Part shown: in pieces, positions 18,495 through 29,810 of the stretch
How the letters are laid out: each line of letters starts with the position of its first letter
Numbering within the stretch: the first letter of the stretch is position 1
Assembly (NCBI RefSeq): GCF_900114645.1
Contig: NZ_FOTR01000007.1
Coordinates: forward strand, 1-64,000
DNA: 64,000 nucleotides
From: Gracilibacillus orientalis
GTDB lineage: Bacteria > Bacillota > Bacilli > Bacillales > Amphibacillaceae
Direction: 5' to 3'
The notes under the pieces: model-generated
Seen by the model: only the letters and a program-made list of their open reading frames with translations
Told to the model about the DNA's origin: nothing
Databases searched by the model: none
Translations under genes and position numbers: made by a program

Positions 18495-20029
18495 ACTTTT
18501 ACTCCTTGTTTGATTAATTGAAAGGTAATACTTTTATTTTTCCATTGTTCGCTTTGATTCGGATAGTCCACTCGGTAGTGAGCACCTTTACTCTCTGTTC
18601 GTTTCCTCGCAGCTTTCGTGACGAGCAGTGCAACAAGTAAATGATGCTGTATTTGAATTTGCTCCCGTGATAAAGCATAGGACAGTAAATCATTTTCATG
18701 GATTATCGTAAATTCGTTTAACCATTCCAACATTTTTTTCAAACCAGTTTCATGTCGATTAATGCCCACATAAGCTGTCATTCGTTTCCGTAATTGTTCA
18801 AAATCAGGTTGCTGTCTTGATAACTGTTTTGGTTGATTTTCTGATATGTTGTCAAAGGACAAGCTTGGTTGCATTTGTAAGTACTCTGCTAATCTCGTGG
18901 CAAACACTATTCCCTCTAACAATGAATTACTTGCCAGACGATTTGCACCGTGTACATGAGTACAAGCTACCTCGCCAATCGCATATAATCTTGGGATATT
19001 AGTCCTGCCAAGCAAGTCGGTTTCTACTCCGCCCATTGTAAAATGAGCACCTGGTTTTACCGGAATCAATCCTTGCTGCAAATCTATGTTATTCTTTTCA
19101 CATACTGAATTAATAAAAGGAAATTTAGTTTGAAAGTTTTTGATTTTCCGAATATCTAAAAATATTTGATTACCTTTTGTTATTTCCGTCATAATCGCCC
19201 GGGCTACAATGTCCCGAGGTGCAAGATTTTCCAGTGGGTGAATATCTATCATAATCTCTCGCTGGTCCTGATCCACCAGAATTGCTCCTTCTCCTCGAAC
19301 CGCTTCTGAAATCAAGTCATTGTATCGAGCTTGTGTTGCCAGCATAGTCGGGTGAAATTGGACAAATTCCAAATCAGATACTATTGCACCAGCACGATAA
19401 GCTATCGCTATCCCGTCACCCGTAATACTGGGATCATTGGATGTTGTATCATATAGTGCACCAAAGCCTCCTGTAGCCAATACAATATGATCTGCAGAAT
19501 AAGTATGATATTGATTCTGTTGATCAATAGTAATGATTCCTTTACACTCTCCCGCTTTGGTAACACAATCTACGGCAAGTTGACCTTCGATCATCGTTAT
19601 TCTTCCTTGCAATAACTTCTGATAAAAGTTAATCAGATATTTGCCGGTTTGATCTCCACCTGCATGAATAATTCTTCGCTGACTATGCGCCCCTTCACGT
19701 CCAAATAAAAGTTCACCTTGTTGATTACGATCAGCTAAAAATCCTTTTCTTAGCAGTCTTTTTACTACCTGCTGACCCTCTTTCACCAATGTTTCTACAG
19801 CAACTCGATGATTGTGGAATAAACCTGCTTTTAAGGTGTCTTCTACATGTAATTGCCATTGATCCTTTACGGAAATAGCAGCAGCTATCCCTCCCTGAGC
19901 ACGGATAGAGTTACTATTTTGGATTGCATTTTTCGTGAGAATAGTGACATCCGCATGCTGCCATAATTTACTTGCCAATACATATGCGGCAAGACCTGAG
20001 CCAACAATAACAATTTTTTGTCTTTGCAA
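18491..20029 (-). CDS. nadB: L-aspartate oxidase NadB
   Basis: FAD enzyme that oxidises aspartate to iminoaspartate, the first step of NAD synthesis. 512 aa: FAD fold IVGSGLAAYVLASKL at 7-21, SNSIRAQGGIAAA, the substrate motif VQFHPTML, and the histidine/arginine region GAHFTMGGVETD and GANRLASNSLLEG. The start is TTG (20029) behind aggtg. It is the first gene of nadBCA, diverging from nifS across a 92-bp regulatory gap. Confidence 0.96.
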   Translation of the reverse strand: MQRQKIVIVGSGLAAYVLASKLWQHADVTILTKNAIQNSNSIRAQGGIAAAISVKDQWQLHVEDTLKAGLFHNHRVAVETLVKEGQQVVKRLLRKGFLADRNQQGELLFGREGAHSQRRIIHAGGDQTGKYLINFYQKLLQGRITMIEGQLAVDCVTKAGECKGIITIDQQNQYHTYSADHIVLATGGFGALYDTTSNDPSITGDGIAIAYRAGAIVSDLEFVQFHPTMLATQARYNDLISEAVRGEGAILVDQDQREIMIDIHPLENLAPRDIVARAIMTEITKGNQIFLDIRKIKNFQTKFPFINSVCEKNNIDLQQGLIPVKPGAHFTMGGVETDLLGRTNIPRLYAIGEVACTHVHGANRLASNSLLEGIVFATRLAEYLQMQPSLSFDNISENQPKQLSRQQPDFEQLRKRMTAYVGINRHETGLKKMLEWLNEFTIIHENDLLSYALSREQIQIQHHLLVALLVTKAARKRTESKGAHYRVDYPNQSEQWKNKSITFQLIKQGVKV

Positions 20030-20043
20030 AATAACACACCTAA

Positions 20044-20080
20044 CTTTACAGTTGTCTTTACAGTTATCTTTACATATAAT
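20044..20080. promoter_or_regulatory. nifS promoter overlapped by three 12-bp direct repeats (likely NadR operator)
   Basis: Units ctttacagttgt, ctttacagttat and ctttacatataa lie end to end at 20044, 20056 and 20068. A plus-strand promoter, TTGTCT (20052-20057), 17 bp, TATAAT (20075-20080), sits inside them. In B. subtilis NadR/YrxA represses both nadBCA and nifS-nadR from this gap in response to nicotinic acid, so this is the expected operator. Confidence 0.7.
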
Positions 20081-20121
20081 GAATGATATGACAAGTATTT
20101 TTTATAGGAAAGGAAGATTGG

Positions 20122-21291
20122 ATGATCTATTCTGATTATGCCGCTACATCTCCCATGTCAGAAATTGCATTAGATGTATATCAGGAAGTGGCTCGAGATT
20201 ATTTCGGAAATGCCAGCAGCTTGCATGATGCAGGTGGGAAAGCAAAAGATATATTAGAGCGTTCAAGAAGTATGATTGCGAAACTTTTATATACAGAAGC
20301 AAGACAAATCGTATTTACGAGCGGAGGTACGGAAAGTAATCTGCTGGCTGTCGATACATTATTAAGAGCTAGCAGGTTAAAAGGAAGAAAGCACGTCATT
20401 ACAACGGAGGTAGAACATAACTCACTATATTACTTCATGAAAGATTTAGCACACCAATCTAATATAGAGGTAACTTTTTTACCAGTAGATCAAAATGGAC
20501 AAATTCACCTTTCCGATCTTGAAAAAGCCATTCAGACTAACACATGTCTTGTCTCTATTCAACATGTTAATGGTGAAACGGGTGTGATTCAGCCAATAAA
20601 GGATATAGGAGAATTCTTACAAGATCGGGATATACCTTTTCATAGCGATATGGTTCAATCATTTGGTAAAATAAAGGTAGCAGACTTGATACCTCTTGTT
20701 GACAGTATGACGATATCAAGTCATAAAATTTTTGGACCTAAAGGGGTCGGTGCGATATATTTTTCTAAGAAGCTATCGTTAACATCTCACCCTGTTTCAA
20801 CTAATCATGAGCATGGTTTAAGACCAGGAACAGTTAATGTGCCTGGTATAGCTGCATTTGCTGCAGCAGCCTCGGAAACCCTAGCTGATCTTGCTGTGAA
20901 CCAAGTTCACTTACAAAATATACGAAATCTATTTATTCGGAAAGTGAAATCTGCGGGGATTCCGCTACAGCCTATCATAACCGAAAATCAGTGTCCGAGT
21001 ATTATTGGTTGTGTTAGTGATTTTGTACAAGGTGATTATGTCATGCTAGAATATAATCGGCACGGCATTGCTATTTCGACAGGTAGTGCATGTAGTATTG
21101 GAGCAACTGAATTGCCAAAATCAATTCAACCGTTTATCACTAATCTCGAAGAAGGAAAACGGTTTGTACGATTTTCTTTTAGCCATCATACAACGGAAAA
21201 AGACATTCAAGATATCATTGAAACATCAGATACAATATTCAAACGAATAATGGAGGAGAGACAAGGCTATGACAAAAAAGTTAACGGGTAA
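20122..21291 (+). CDS. nifS: Cysteine desulfurase NifS (NAD-operon type)
   Basis: PLP enzyme supplying sulfur from cysteine, in B. subtilis for the NadA iron-sulfur cluster. 389 aa: YSDYAATSPMSEIAL start, FTSGGTESNL, HVNGETGVIQP, the PLP lysine in SSHKIFGPKGVG (near 204) and the sulfur-carrying cysteine in STGSACSIG (near 329). It starts at ATG 20122 and overlaps nadR by 23 bp. Pairing with nad genes argues against a general IscS/SufS role. Confidence 0.95.
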   Translation: MIYSDYAATSPMSEIALDVYQEVARDYFGNASSLHDAGGKAKDILERSRSMIAKLLYTEARQIVFTSGGTESNLLAVDTLLRASRLKGRKHVITTEVEHNSLYYFMKDLAHQSNIEVTFLPVDQNGQIHLSDLEKAIQTNTCLVSIQHVNGETGVIQPIKDIGEFLQDRDIPFHSDMVQSFGKIKVADLIPLVDSMTISSHKIFGPKGVGAIYFSKKLSLTSHPVSTNHEHGLRPGTVNVPGIAAFAAAASETLADLAVNQVHLQNIRNLFIRKVKSAGIPLQPIITENQCPSIIGCVSDFVQGDYVMLEYNRHGIAISTGSACSIGATELPKSIQPFITNLEEGKRFVRFSFSHHTTEKDIQDIIETSDTIFKRIMEERQGYDKKVNG

Positions 21292-21802
21292 AACTCGACG
21301 CGATAGTCTTCTGACCTGGTTACAGAATAGTAAAACACCGCTCACAGGAACAGAGCTGGCTGACAAAGCTAATGTAAGCAGACAAGCGATTGTGCAGGAT
21401 ATTTCCTTACTAAAAGCTCACAATCATCCTATTATCGCTACAAGTAATGGTTATTTATATATGAGAGCAGAAAACGAAAAGACTGATTTCCGCCGTGTCA
21501 TTGCTTGTAATCATGAAAGTAAAGACACGAAGGAAGAGTTGTATACGATAGTAGACTTTGGTGCGACTGTAGAAGATGTCATCATCGAACACCCTATTTA
21601 TGGTGATTTAAAAGCCTCTTTGATGATAAGTAGTCGTGCTGATGTTGATCAATTTGTTCGTAAAATCAAAGAAAAAAATGCTCCATATTTATTGGAGCTA
21701 ACGGATGGTATTCATAATCATACAATGGTTGCTAATGAAGAATGGAAATTGGATCAAGCATATAAAGCGTTAAAAGATAAAGGATTTATTGTGGAACAAT
21801 AG
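21269..21802 (+). CDS. nadR: Transcription repressor NadR (NiaR/YrxA family)
   Basis: 177 aa: N-terminal helix-turn-helix (TGTELADKANVSRQAIVQDI, about 27-46) and a C-terminal 3H domain with conserved histidines in IEHPIYGDL and DGIHNHTM. The family represses NAD synthesis and niacin uptake genes with nicotinic acid as co-repressor. It is translated from within the nifS 3' end (23-bp overlap). The likely target is the repeat-rich gap at 20044-20080. Confidence 0.93.
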   Translation: MTKKLTGKTRRDSLLTWLQNSKTPLTGTELADKANVSRQAIVQDISLLKAHNHPIIATSNGYLYMRAENEKTDFRRVIACNHESKDTKEELYTIVDFGATVEDVIIEHPIYGDLKASLMISSRADVDQFVRKIKEKNAPYLLELTDGIHNHTMVANEEWKLDQAYKALKDKGFIVEQ

Positions 21803-21910
21803 GAGTAAGCATTGGAGATTTTGCGGGCCGTTCGCGTAAGCTTTCAGCTTGGATTGTTTTTTCTTTTTATCGAAGGATCCATTAGATTTTTTGCCTGTTC
21901 CAATAAAATC

Positions 21911-21944
21911 ATAGCAAAACGCTTGCGATTATACCGCAAGCGTT
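21911..21944 (-). terminator. Terminator-like hairpin at the end of pheA
   Basis: The perfect stem aacgcttgcg / cgcaagcgtt (21918-21927 with 21935-21944) contains the pheA stop codon in its loop and is followed by only four T on the minus strand, so efficiency is uncertain. Confidence 0.6.
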
Positions 21945-22810
21945 ACGCCATTTCCACTGTGTAGATAGTACGGGTAGCTTCCTAATATCGATATTTTACA
22001 GCCTAACGTTTCCATTTCTGTTATAGCATTTGGAATCAGAACATCATCCATTTTTTGTTCAATGTCGATTAAGAAGTAATAATTTCCGAGACCTGTTTTC
22101 ATCGGACGTGATTCAATTTTTGATAAGTTCAAGTTACGCCATGCAAAAGCCGATAATACTTGATGTAATGAACCAGGTTGATCAGATGGTAATGTAACTG
22201 TTACCGTTGTTTTGCATCCCTTTTCCTCCATTTTATTGGAAGTTAACTCTATCTGGTCCTTATGCAAGACAACGAATCTCGTATGATTATTATCAAAATC
22301 ATGGATGTCCTTTTTTACAATCGATAAACCATATTCTTTCGCTGCTAGGTGGTTGGCAATTGCAGCAATATTTTGATCAGGATGTTGACTGACAAATTCT
22401 GCAGCTGCTCCTGTTGAAGTCATCGAATGGGTCGGTACCTTTACTAACTCCTTGTGTAAATAGCTGTGACATTGTGCAATCGCATGAGCATGAGAATAAA
22501 TTGCATCGCTTTCTGACCATTTATCAACATTATCCGGGTGGACCATCAAGTGCTGACGAATCGGTATAATTACTTCACTTACAATTTTCACTTGTTGCAC
22601 TTGAATTAAATAATCCAATGTTATATTAACCGTACCTTCAATCGCATTTTCCAATGGCAAAACAGCATAGGTTACTTCATTGTTAACAACAGCATCAATA
22701 CATTCCGGAATCGTACTATATCCTTTTTTTACTTCACCATTAAACATCGAATCTACTGCTATTTTAGTGAAAGTTCCTTTTGGACCTAAATAGCCTATTG
22801 TTTCCTTCAT
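21929..22810 (-). CDS. pheA: Prephenate dehydratase
   Basis: Converts prephenate to phenylpyruvate in phenylalanine synthesis. 293 aa, monofunctional: catalytic domain starting ETIGYLGPKGTFT, with PLENAIEGTVN and SMTSTGAAAEF and the conserved NNHTRFVVL, then an ACT regulatory domain (QPGSLHQVLSAFAWRNLNLS, KIESRP). The ATG at 22810 follows ggggga; the frame reaches 22840 without a better site. It is 19 bp after pheB. Confidence 0.96.
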   Translation of the reverse strand: MKETIGYLGPKGTFTKIAVDSMFNGEVKKGYSTIPECIDAVVNNEVTYAVLPLENAIEGTVNITLDYLIQVQQVKIVSEVIIPIRQHLMVHPDNVDKWSESDAIYSHAHAIAQCHSYLHKELVKVPTHSMTSTGAAAEFVSQHPDQNIAAIANHLAAKEYGLSIVKKDIHDFDNNHTRFVVLHKDQIELTSNKMEEKGCKTTVTVTLPSDQPGSLHQVLSAFAWRNLNLSKIESRPMKTGLGNYYFLIDIEQKMDDVLIPNAITEMETLGCKISILGSYPYYLHSGNGVTLAV

Positions 22811-22829
22811 ATAGCTTGCTCCCCCTATG

Positions 22830-23282
22830 TTATGAAACACCTGAACTTAATATTTCTACCTGATTGACATAATCAATCTGTTTTAAATTTTTTAAAAGCT
22901 GATCGATTTCGACAGTCATTCCATTTGTATTTAGTGATAACGTGACATTTGCTTTTCCTTGAATAGGAATCGTTTGGTGAATCGTTAAAATATTGCATCC
23001 CGCCTGTGCGACAACTGATAAAAGAAAAGATAATACCCCTGTTTGATCGTCCAAATGAAAAAACAGCGTAATCATTTGCTCTTTTGCCATATGTTGAAAT
23101 GGAAAGACAGCATCACGATATTTATAAAAGACACTACGCGACAAACCGACCTGGCGCGTAGCCTCATGAATCGAATCCACTTTGTGACTTTCCAATAATT
23201 TTTTCGCTTCCAGCGTTTTTTTCATACCATCCGGTAAGAAATCCTCACTTACCAGATAAAACTTTTCATTTTTCGCAGACAT
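22830..23282 (-). CDS. pheB: ACT-domain protein PheB (UPF0735)
   Basis: 150 aa: a short helix-turn-helix-like N-terminal part ([19 protein letters not shown]) and a C-terminal ACT domain ([20 protein letters not shown]). The exact biochemical role is not known; the ACT domain suggests amino-acid sensing. ATG at 23282 follows aagggg; the frame extends to 23303. It lies between obg and pheA, as in B. subtilis. Confidence 0.92.
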   Translation of the reverse strand: MSAKNEKFYLVSEDFLPDGMKKTLEAKKLLESHKVDSIHEATRQVGLSRSVFYKYRDAVFPFQHMAKEQMITLFFHLDDQTGVLSFLLSVVAQAGCNILTIHQTIPIQGKANVTLSLNTNGMTVEIDQLLKNLKQIDYVNQVEILSSGVS

Positions 23283-23334
23283 CCTCATTCCCCTTTTTAT
23301 CAACGGATGGTCTTGCTACTAAGCATCATATCTA

Positions 23335-25156
<1,822 letters not shown>

Positions 25157-25341
25157 CCCTCACACAATAAGCAAATTATAGCATAGAAAGACGTAAGATT
25201 CATCTATATGTATAGAATTACAATAGTAGTATCTAATAATTCCTGCTTTATAGATACTCGGTTTCACTCAGGAGCTTCGCACTTCCCGCAACTGATAAAT
25301 TCAGAACGTCTTGTACACCAACAAATATATACATCCAAAAT

Positions 25342-25375
25342 AAAAGGCTCTAACCTTGATAGATTAGAGCCTTTT
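25342..25375 (-). terminator. Terminator of the rplU-prp-rpmA operon
   Basis: The 12-bp stem aaaaggctctaa / ttagagcctttt (25342-25353 with 25364-25375) ends just past the rpmA stop. T-rich sequence lies on both strands. Confidence 0.85.
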
Positions 25376-25384
25376 TTTATTCCC

Positions 25385-25663
25385 TTATGCAGGATATACA
25401 CTAACTTTTTTGCGATCGCGTCCTAGGCGTTCGAATCTAACCACACCTTCTGCTTTAGCATATAGTGTGTCATCTCCACCACGGCCTACGTTTACACCTG
25501 GGTAAACTTTTGTACCGCGTTGACGATAAAGGATTGAACCACCTGAAACGGCTTGACCGTCTGCACGTTTACAACCTAAACGTTTAGACTCAGAGTCACG
25601 ACCGTTTTTCGTACTACTTACACCTTTTTTTGATGCGAAAAACTGTAAATCTAGACGTAGCAT
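25385..25663 (-). CDS. rpmA: 50S ribosomal protein L27 (with cleavable N-terminus)
   Basis: 92 aa with the L27 core [21 protein letters not shown] and GSILYRQRG. The first nine residues, MLRLDLQFF, are the Firmicutes extension removed after Phe by the Prp protease before L27 can function at the peptidyl-transferase centre. The gene for Prp lies 14 bp upstream in the same operon. Confidence 0.98.
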   Translation of the reverse strand: MLRLDLQFFASKKGVSSTKNGRDSESKRLGCKRADGQAVSGGSILYRQRGTKVYPGVNVGRGGDDTLYAKAEGVVRFERLGRDRKKVSVYPA

Positions 25664-25677
25664 GTCGTTGCACCTCC

Positions 25678-26010
25678 TTATTTTTCAGAAATAGATATAT
25701 ATTGACCATAATCCCGCTCAACGGTTTGTAAAGAAACCACCATAGCTTCAAAGAGTAACGATACTTTTTCTAAAAGTAAATCATCCAATAAAGCAGGAAT
25801 AGTGACCTTCATATAACCACCTTCATCACCGGCTTGGTCGATATCCAAGTCAATCTCACATAGCGAAAACACTGCGTTGACAGAACCAAAAGAGATCGCA
25901 GATACAGCTGCACAAACTAAGTCGTGCCCCTCTGGTCCACTTCCAGCATGCCCTGTCAGTGTAAATGATTTTATATACGTTTGCTCACGCTCAATTGTCA
26001 CGTTAATCAT
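25678..26010 (-). CDS. prp: Ribosomal-processing cysteine protease Prp (YsxB)
   Basis: 110 aa. Catalytic residues are visible as His21 in TLTGHAGSG and Cys33 in [11 protein letters not shown]. It trims the L27 N-terminus, consistent with its position between rplU and rpmA (12 and 14 bp gaps). The N-terminal extension on L27 here preserves its substrate. Confidence 0.95.
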   Translation of the reverse strand: MINVTIEREQTYIKSFTLTGHAGSGPEGHDLVCAAVSAISFGSVNAVFSLCEIDLDIDQAGDEGGYMKVTIPALLDDLLLEKVSLLFEAMVVSLQTVERDYGQYISISEK

Positions 26011-26022
26011 ACAAACAAAACC

Positions 26023-26331
26023 TTATGCATTGATTTTCTCAACTGTAACTTTTGTGTATGGCTGACGGTGACCTTGTTTACGTGAATAGTTTTTCTTTGG
26101 CTTGTACTTAAATACAGTGATTTTCTTTTGACGGCCTTGTTTTTCTACTTTAGCCGTTACAGAAGCTCCATCAACGTATGGAGTACCAAATTTTGAATTG
26201 TCTCCACCTACTGCAAGTACTTTGTCAAATGTTACTGATTCACCAGCCTCAGCAACTAGTTTCTCTACAAAAATCTCTTGGCCTTCTTCTACTTTTACTT
26301 GTTTTCCACCAGTTTCAATAATAGCGTACAT
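26023..26331 (-). CDS. rplU: 50S ribosomal protein L21
   Basis: 102 aa starting [18 protein letters not shown] and ending in the basic [22 protein letters not shown] at 26331 follows gaggaggtg; an in-frame extension to 26382 runs back into the structured leader and is not used. First gene of rplU-prp-rpmA. Confidence 0.98.
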   Translation of the reverse strand: MYAIIETGGKQVKVEEGQEIFVEKLVAEAGESVTFDKVLAVGGDNSKFGTPYVDGASVTAKVEKQGRQKKITVFKYKPKKNYSRKQGHRQPYTKVTVEKINA

Positions 26332-26455
26332 TCTCTGCACCTCCTCATATGACTCAGACTCGCCATACAGGTAGCTTATCAAAGCTTTAAAGACCTGTTC
26401 TGCGCGGTTGTTAGCAACGGGTGCTACTTAAACAACATGACGATCTTACCATATA
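26332..26455 (-). promoter_or_regulatory. Structured rplU leader (candidate L21 leader)
   Basis: The 124 nt before rplU contain nested complementary segments: caggt and agctt pairing with aagct and acctg around tgat, preceded by a gtagcacccgttgctaac block. Position and structure fit the L21 leader, a proposed autoregulatory ribosomal-protein element of Firmicutes. Covariance matching was not possible here. Confidence 0.6.
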
Positions 26456-27904
26456 TTAAAGCAACTTGTCAATGACTATTTCCTGATTGTCTGCCATATA
26501 CAGATTTATTAGTTCCTTACTGCCGGAACGGATAACCTGATAATGTTGAACGTATTCATCTGTGTAATAATACAGTTCTATTTGAATGTTAGATAAGACA
26601 TCATTAGTCAGTTTTTCTTTCAAAACGCTATACAAGTCTGGGTGAAGTGCAAGCAATAAACACTCCGTATTTCGATTCCACTCTAACAGTTCGCGCTCCA
26701 ATTGATAACCGACCGTATCCACTGATAATACAGGTTCCTTACTTGAAGCACTATTGGTAAGAATTTCTAAGAGCCCTGTTCTTTCTCTTTTTCTTGTCAT
26801 TTCCAATAAACCTAGCTGTGTAAAGCCGAATACTTCTGTTCGCAACGGATCTTCTCGTAGAGCCTTTTTCATTTCTTTTACGATGATATTTTCTTCTTTT
26901 TTTCCCATTTTCAGAAAGTCAATCATGATGATTCCTGAGATATTACGCTTGCGAATTTCCTCTACGCAATATCTAACAGAACGTTGATTAATGCGATAGA
27001 TAGTTTCTTGTTTATTTTGGCGACTCGTAAATCTGCTGCTGTCAATATCTATCACTGTTAATGCCTCTGTTTGTTCCACTGTTAATGTTATACCGTCCTG
27101 TTTATGAACGACAGGATGAATCGCTTCTGTCAACCATTGATTCACATCATAGCCTGCTATCTGATTAGCTTCTTTCCTAATCCTCATCTTATCTGCTAAA
27201 TCAGGAAAAATTGTCTTCATTTTTTGAAGAGCACGACGCTCATCGAAAGTAATATCATGAAAAGCTTCGTTTTGGTATTGATTTAACATTTGATCAGGTA
27301 CCATTGGATATTGAAAAAGGAAGTACGGGGCTTTATGTTGTGTTGCATCCCGTTCCATTTGCTGCCACCGTTGTCTGCTTGTGGCTAATTCACTTAATAC
27401 CTGGTCTGTTTTAGCATTCGCAATTTCTGTTCGTAATATAGCTCCTTCATTAGAAGATAGTTGTTCAGTTAGAAAACTTTTCCATTGGTCCGTTAATGAT
27501 TGCGATAATTTTTTAGAACTGGCAACGTAACTTCCTTTTGGTAAATAAACAATCCGCTGCCCAGTAAGCGTTATATTAGCAGTAAGTCTTGGACCTTTAT
27601 CCTGATACGCTTCTTTTATAACCTGAACTATAATACTTGCTCCATCTGTTAAATCAGAAGAGAGTCGGTCATTTACCCCTAAAAAAGGCACTTCACTTTT
27701 TGGCAGAAAACCAACTTTCTTCTCTCCAATATCGATAAAAGCTGCTTCCATACTTTCATCAACATTTCGTATTTTCCCTTTATAAATCGAGCCCAAACGA
27801 GCGTCTGTTGACTGTCGGTCTATAAAAATATCGGTACATTGCTTTTCTTCAAATAACAGTCCGATTTTTTCCGAGCAGCTTGTATAAAAGTGTATTTTCT
27901 TCAT
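26456..27904 (-). CDS. rng: RNase E/G family endoribonuclease
   Basis: 482 aa. N-terminal S1 domain (LGSIYKGKIRNVDESMEAAF, about 38-70), then the RNase E/G catalytic region with metal-binding aspartates in ALTVIDIDSSRFT (Asp286) and GIIMIDFLKM (Asp329), and EMTRKRERTGLLE. Where E. coli enzymes carry the zinc-link CPxCxG, this one reads LTNSASSKEP (about 382-391), with no cysteine. B. subtilis has no homologue here; some other Bacillaceae do. It follows spoIVFB by 13 bp, has a gaggatt ribosome site, and precedes the rplU leader directly. Confidence 0.9.
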   Translation of the reverse strand: MKKIHFYTSCSEKIGLLFEEKQCTDIFIDRQSTDARLGSIYKGKIRNVDESMEAAFIDIGEKKVGFLPKSEVPFLGVNDRLSSDLTDGASIIVQVIKEAYQDKGPRLTANITLTGQRIVYLPKGSYVASSKKLSQSLTDQWKSFLTEQLSSNEGAILRTEIANAKTDQVLSELATSRQRWQQMERDATQHKAPYFLFQYPMVPDQMLNQYQNEAFHDITFDERRALQKMKTIFPDLADKMRIRKEANQIAGYDVNQWLTEAIHPVVHKQDGITLTVEQTEALTVIDIDSSRFTSRQNKQETIYRINQRSVRYCVEEIRKRNISGIIMIDFLKMGKKEENIIVKEMKKALREDPLRTEVFGFTQLGLLEMTRKRERTGLLEILTNSASSKEPVLSVDTVGYQLERELLEWNRNTECLLLALHPDLYSVLKEKLTNDVLSNIQIELYYYTDEYVQHYQVIRSGSKELINLYMADNQEIVIDKLL

Positions 27905-27917
27905 TTTAATCCTCTTT

Positions 27918-28772
27918 CTATCCTGTAAGTAATTGGCCTACACTCGCATGAATATTTTTCTGATCGAAATAAGTGCGCAGACAATCTCGTTCTGTTAACC
28001 AATAAACCTTCCCGTGTTGATCATATACTTTGATACAATGAAAGGTATCTCTTTTAAATAAACGAAACAATTGCAATAAACTAATCGATGCAGGGACTTC
28101 AATTTCCCTTTGTTTCCGGTATTTAGTGGTCTCACTATATCGACTCCATAAAAAGCGCCACCATTTAAAATATCTTCTTTTCCATTCTAATCGATTTTCC
28201 CAAATTAAAAAAATCATAAGTAAAGTAAAACTTAGTGAGAGCCACGCCTGACTATATACATAAACACTTACACATACAATCGTAACAACGGATATCATAA
28301 TCATCCATCTATGAGAAACTGGAAAGGAAAAAAAATAATCCAAACTAAGCTGGACAAGCTTTCCACCATCAAGTGGCCATATAGGTAATAAATTTCCTAT
28401 TAATATAAATGAATTATATTGATAGGCAATCATTAATGTTGATTCTGGTAAGAAGCCACTGATATCTAACATATAGATAACGGCATAGATAGCAATATGT
28501 TGTAATGGCCCTGCAATCGTAACTAGAAATTCTTCACGTAATGGTCTTGTCCCATACTCATCTGTTTCCATCACTCCACCAAAAACCCACAAAAAAATGC
28601 GCCGAATTCGCCACTTGAAAACGCGCGCGCAAGTATAATGCCCTAATTCATGAATAAAAACAATCAAAAAAATAATGAGAAATTCCACAAACATACCGGT
28701 AAGTATAGCGACAAATAAGAAAAAAAATAAAACCGGGTGAATATGAATAGGTGGTAATTTAAGATTGTTCAT
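27918..28772 (-). CDS. spoIVFB: Intramembrane metalloprotease SpoIVFB
   Basis: Site-2-type protease that cleaves pro-sigma-K in the mother cell. 284 aa: HELGH zinc motif at 41-45 in the second membrane helix, GNLLPIWPLDGGKL with Asp135 as third ligand, six hydrophobic segments and a C-terminal CBS-like domain (FHCIKVYDQHGKVYWLTERD). The gene overlaps spoIVFA; ATG at 28772 or 28778 are both possible. Confidence 0.95.
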   Translation of the reverse strand: MNNLKLPPIHIHPVLFFFLFVAILTGMFVEFLIIFLIVFIHELGHYTCARVFKWRIRRIFLWVFGGVMETDEYGTRPLREEFLVTIAGPLQHIAIYAVIYMLDISGFLPESTLMIAYQYNSFILIGNLLPIWPLDGGKLVQLSLDYFFSFPVSHRWMIMISVVTIVCVSVYVYSQAWLSLSFTLLMIFLIWENRLEWKRRYFKWWRFLWSRYSETTKYRKQREIEVPASISLLQLFRLFKRDTFHCIKVYDQHGKVYWLTERDCLRTYFDQKNIHASVGQLLTG

Positions 28773-29535
28773 CAACATGCATCACCCGAATCGGATCTAA
28801 AAATTCACGATTTTTTTCAATTGCAAAATACATTGCTGCTTTTGTCTCAGAAGGTTCATAGTTACCTATTTTCTGATTTGCTTTAATCGATTGATAGGAA
28901 TGAACATCTATATTAGTTAAATTTCCATAAATCGATTTACTGCGATCTTCATGTTGGACAATCACCGTTTTTCCTGTTTCACGATCATTACCAGCGAATA
29001 GAACAGTTCCTCCATCAACAGCAATTACTTCTGTTTCTTCAGTTGATGAGATTAATATACCTTCTCCATTTTCTTGAAACGTCTGATTAACCTGACCTGA
29101 AACTGGTAAAGCAGTAGGTTCTGCAGTTTCTGCACTGTCAAGATCTGCTTCTATTGCAAATGGAGCACCAAACCTTGCTTGATACCATGCATTCACACTT
29201 GCAAAGGGAAATTCCTCAGTCATCGTATAATTTACCCAGTTCCGTGGTTGTTCAAGCCATTGCTGATTGGAAGCCGTTGAGAATACTGTAACAAAAAATA
29301 TGATGGCAGCAACAATGCTTTTTACAAGAAACGATTTTAAATATGGTTGATCATGATTGTTGTGATAGCCTCCAAGACTCGGAGAGTACCCATGTCTTTC
29401 TTCGTCTTCCATGTAAGACTGGTTTACATAACTGTGATGCTTTACGCTTGATACTCGTGGTGATGTGATTTTCTTTTTGGACTGTTTTCTTTTCGTAATA
29501 TTTTGGCGTATTTGTGATAGGTTATCTTTTTTCAT
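28759..29535 (-). CDS. spoIVFA: SpoIVFB inhibitor/scaffold SpoIVFA (M23-like domain)
   Basis: Membrane protein that holds SpoIVFB inactive until the SpoIVB signal arrives. 258 aa: basic N-terminal cytosolic part, one membrane helix (SFLVKSIVAAIIFFVTVFST), and an external LytM/M23-like domain (VNQTFQENGEGILISS to NQKIGNYEPSE) lacking the zinc ligands of active peptidases. The start at ATG 29535 is 10 nt from aaagga; the frame reaches 29586. BofC, another member of this checkpoint, is also in the window. Confidence 0.88.
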   Translation of the reverse strand: MKKDNLSQIRQNITKRKQSKKKITSPRVSSVKHHSYVNQSYMEDEERHGYSPSLGGYHNNHDQPYLKSFLVKSIVAAIIFFVTVFSTASNQQWLEQPRNWVNYTMTEEFPFASVNAWYQARFGAPFAIEADLDSAETAEPTALPVSGQVNQTFQENGEGILISSTEETEVIAVDGGTVLFAGNDRETGKTVIVQHEDRSKSIYGNLTNIDVHSYQSIKANQKIGNYEPSETKAAMYFAIEKNREFLDPIRVMHVDEQS

Positions 29536-29567
29536 CAGCATCCATTCCTTTTTTCCAACGTTTGTAC

Positions 29568-29596
29568 AATATATGTGGACAACCATAAGAATATGA
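29568..29596 (-). promoter_or_regulatory. Sigma-E type promoter of the spoIVF operon
   Basis: On the minus strand tcatatt (29590-29596) and catatatt (29568-29575) are 14 bp apart, close to the sigma-E consensus KMATATT and CATACANT. It lies about 33 bp before the spoIVFA start. The B. subtilis operon is sigma-E dependent. Confidence 0.65.
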
Positions 29597-29810
29597 AAAA
29601 GAGCTAAAAAAACTTAGAAAAGCATTATTCATAAGATTAAGTTGAGTACCTCAAGCCTAGGAACTGGGACAACATCCGCTACTTATCTATTATTTCTTCT
29701 AACCGGTCCTCTTTTAAAAGATTGTTGCAGAAAGTAAATTCACAATAAGTTTACATCATAGTTTGGGTTAACAATTTTAGTTAATCAGTAACAAAGAATA
29801 TGTAATTCAT

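Noticed and set aside
21803-21910. GC-richer stretch after nadR (gcgggccgttcgcgtaagct)
   Set aside because: It suggests a fragment of a hairpin or repeat, but no partner copy or stem was found.
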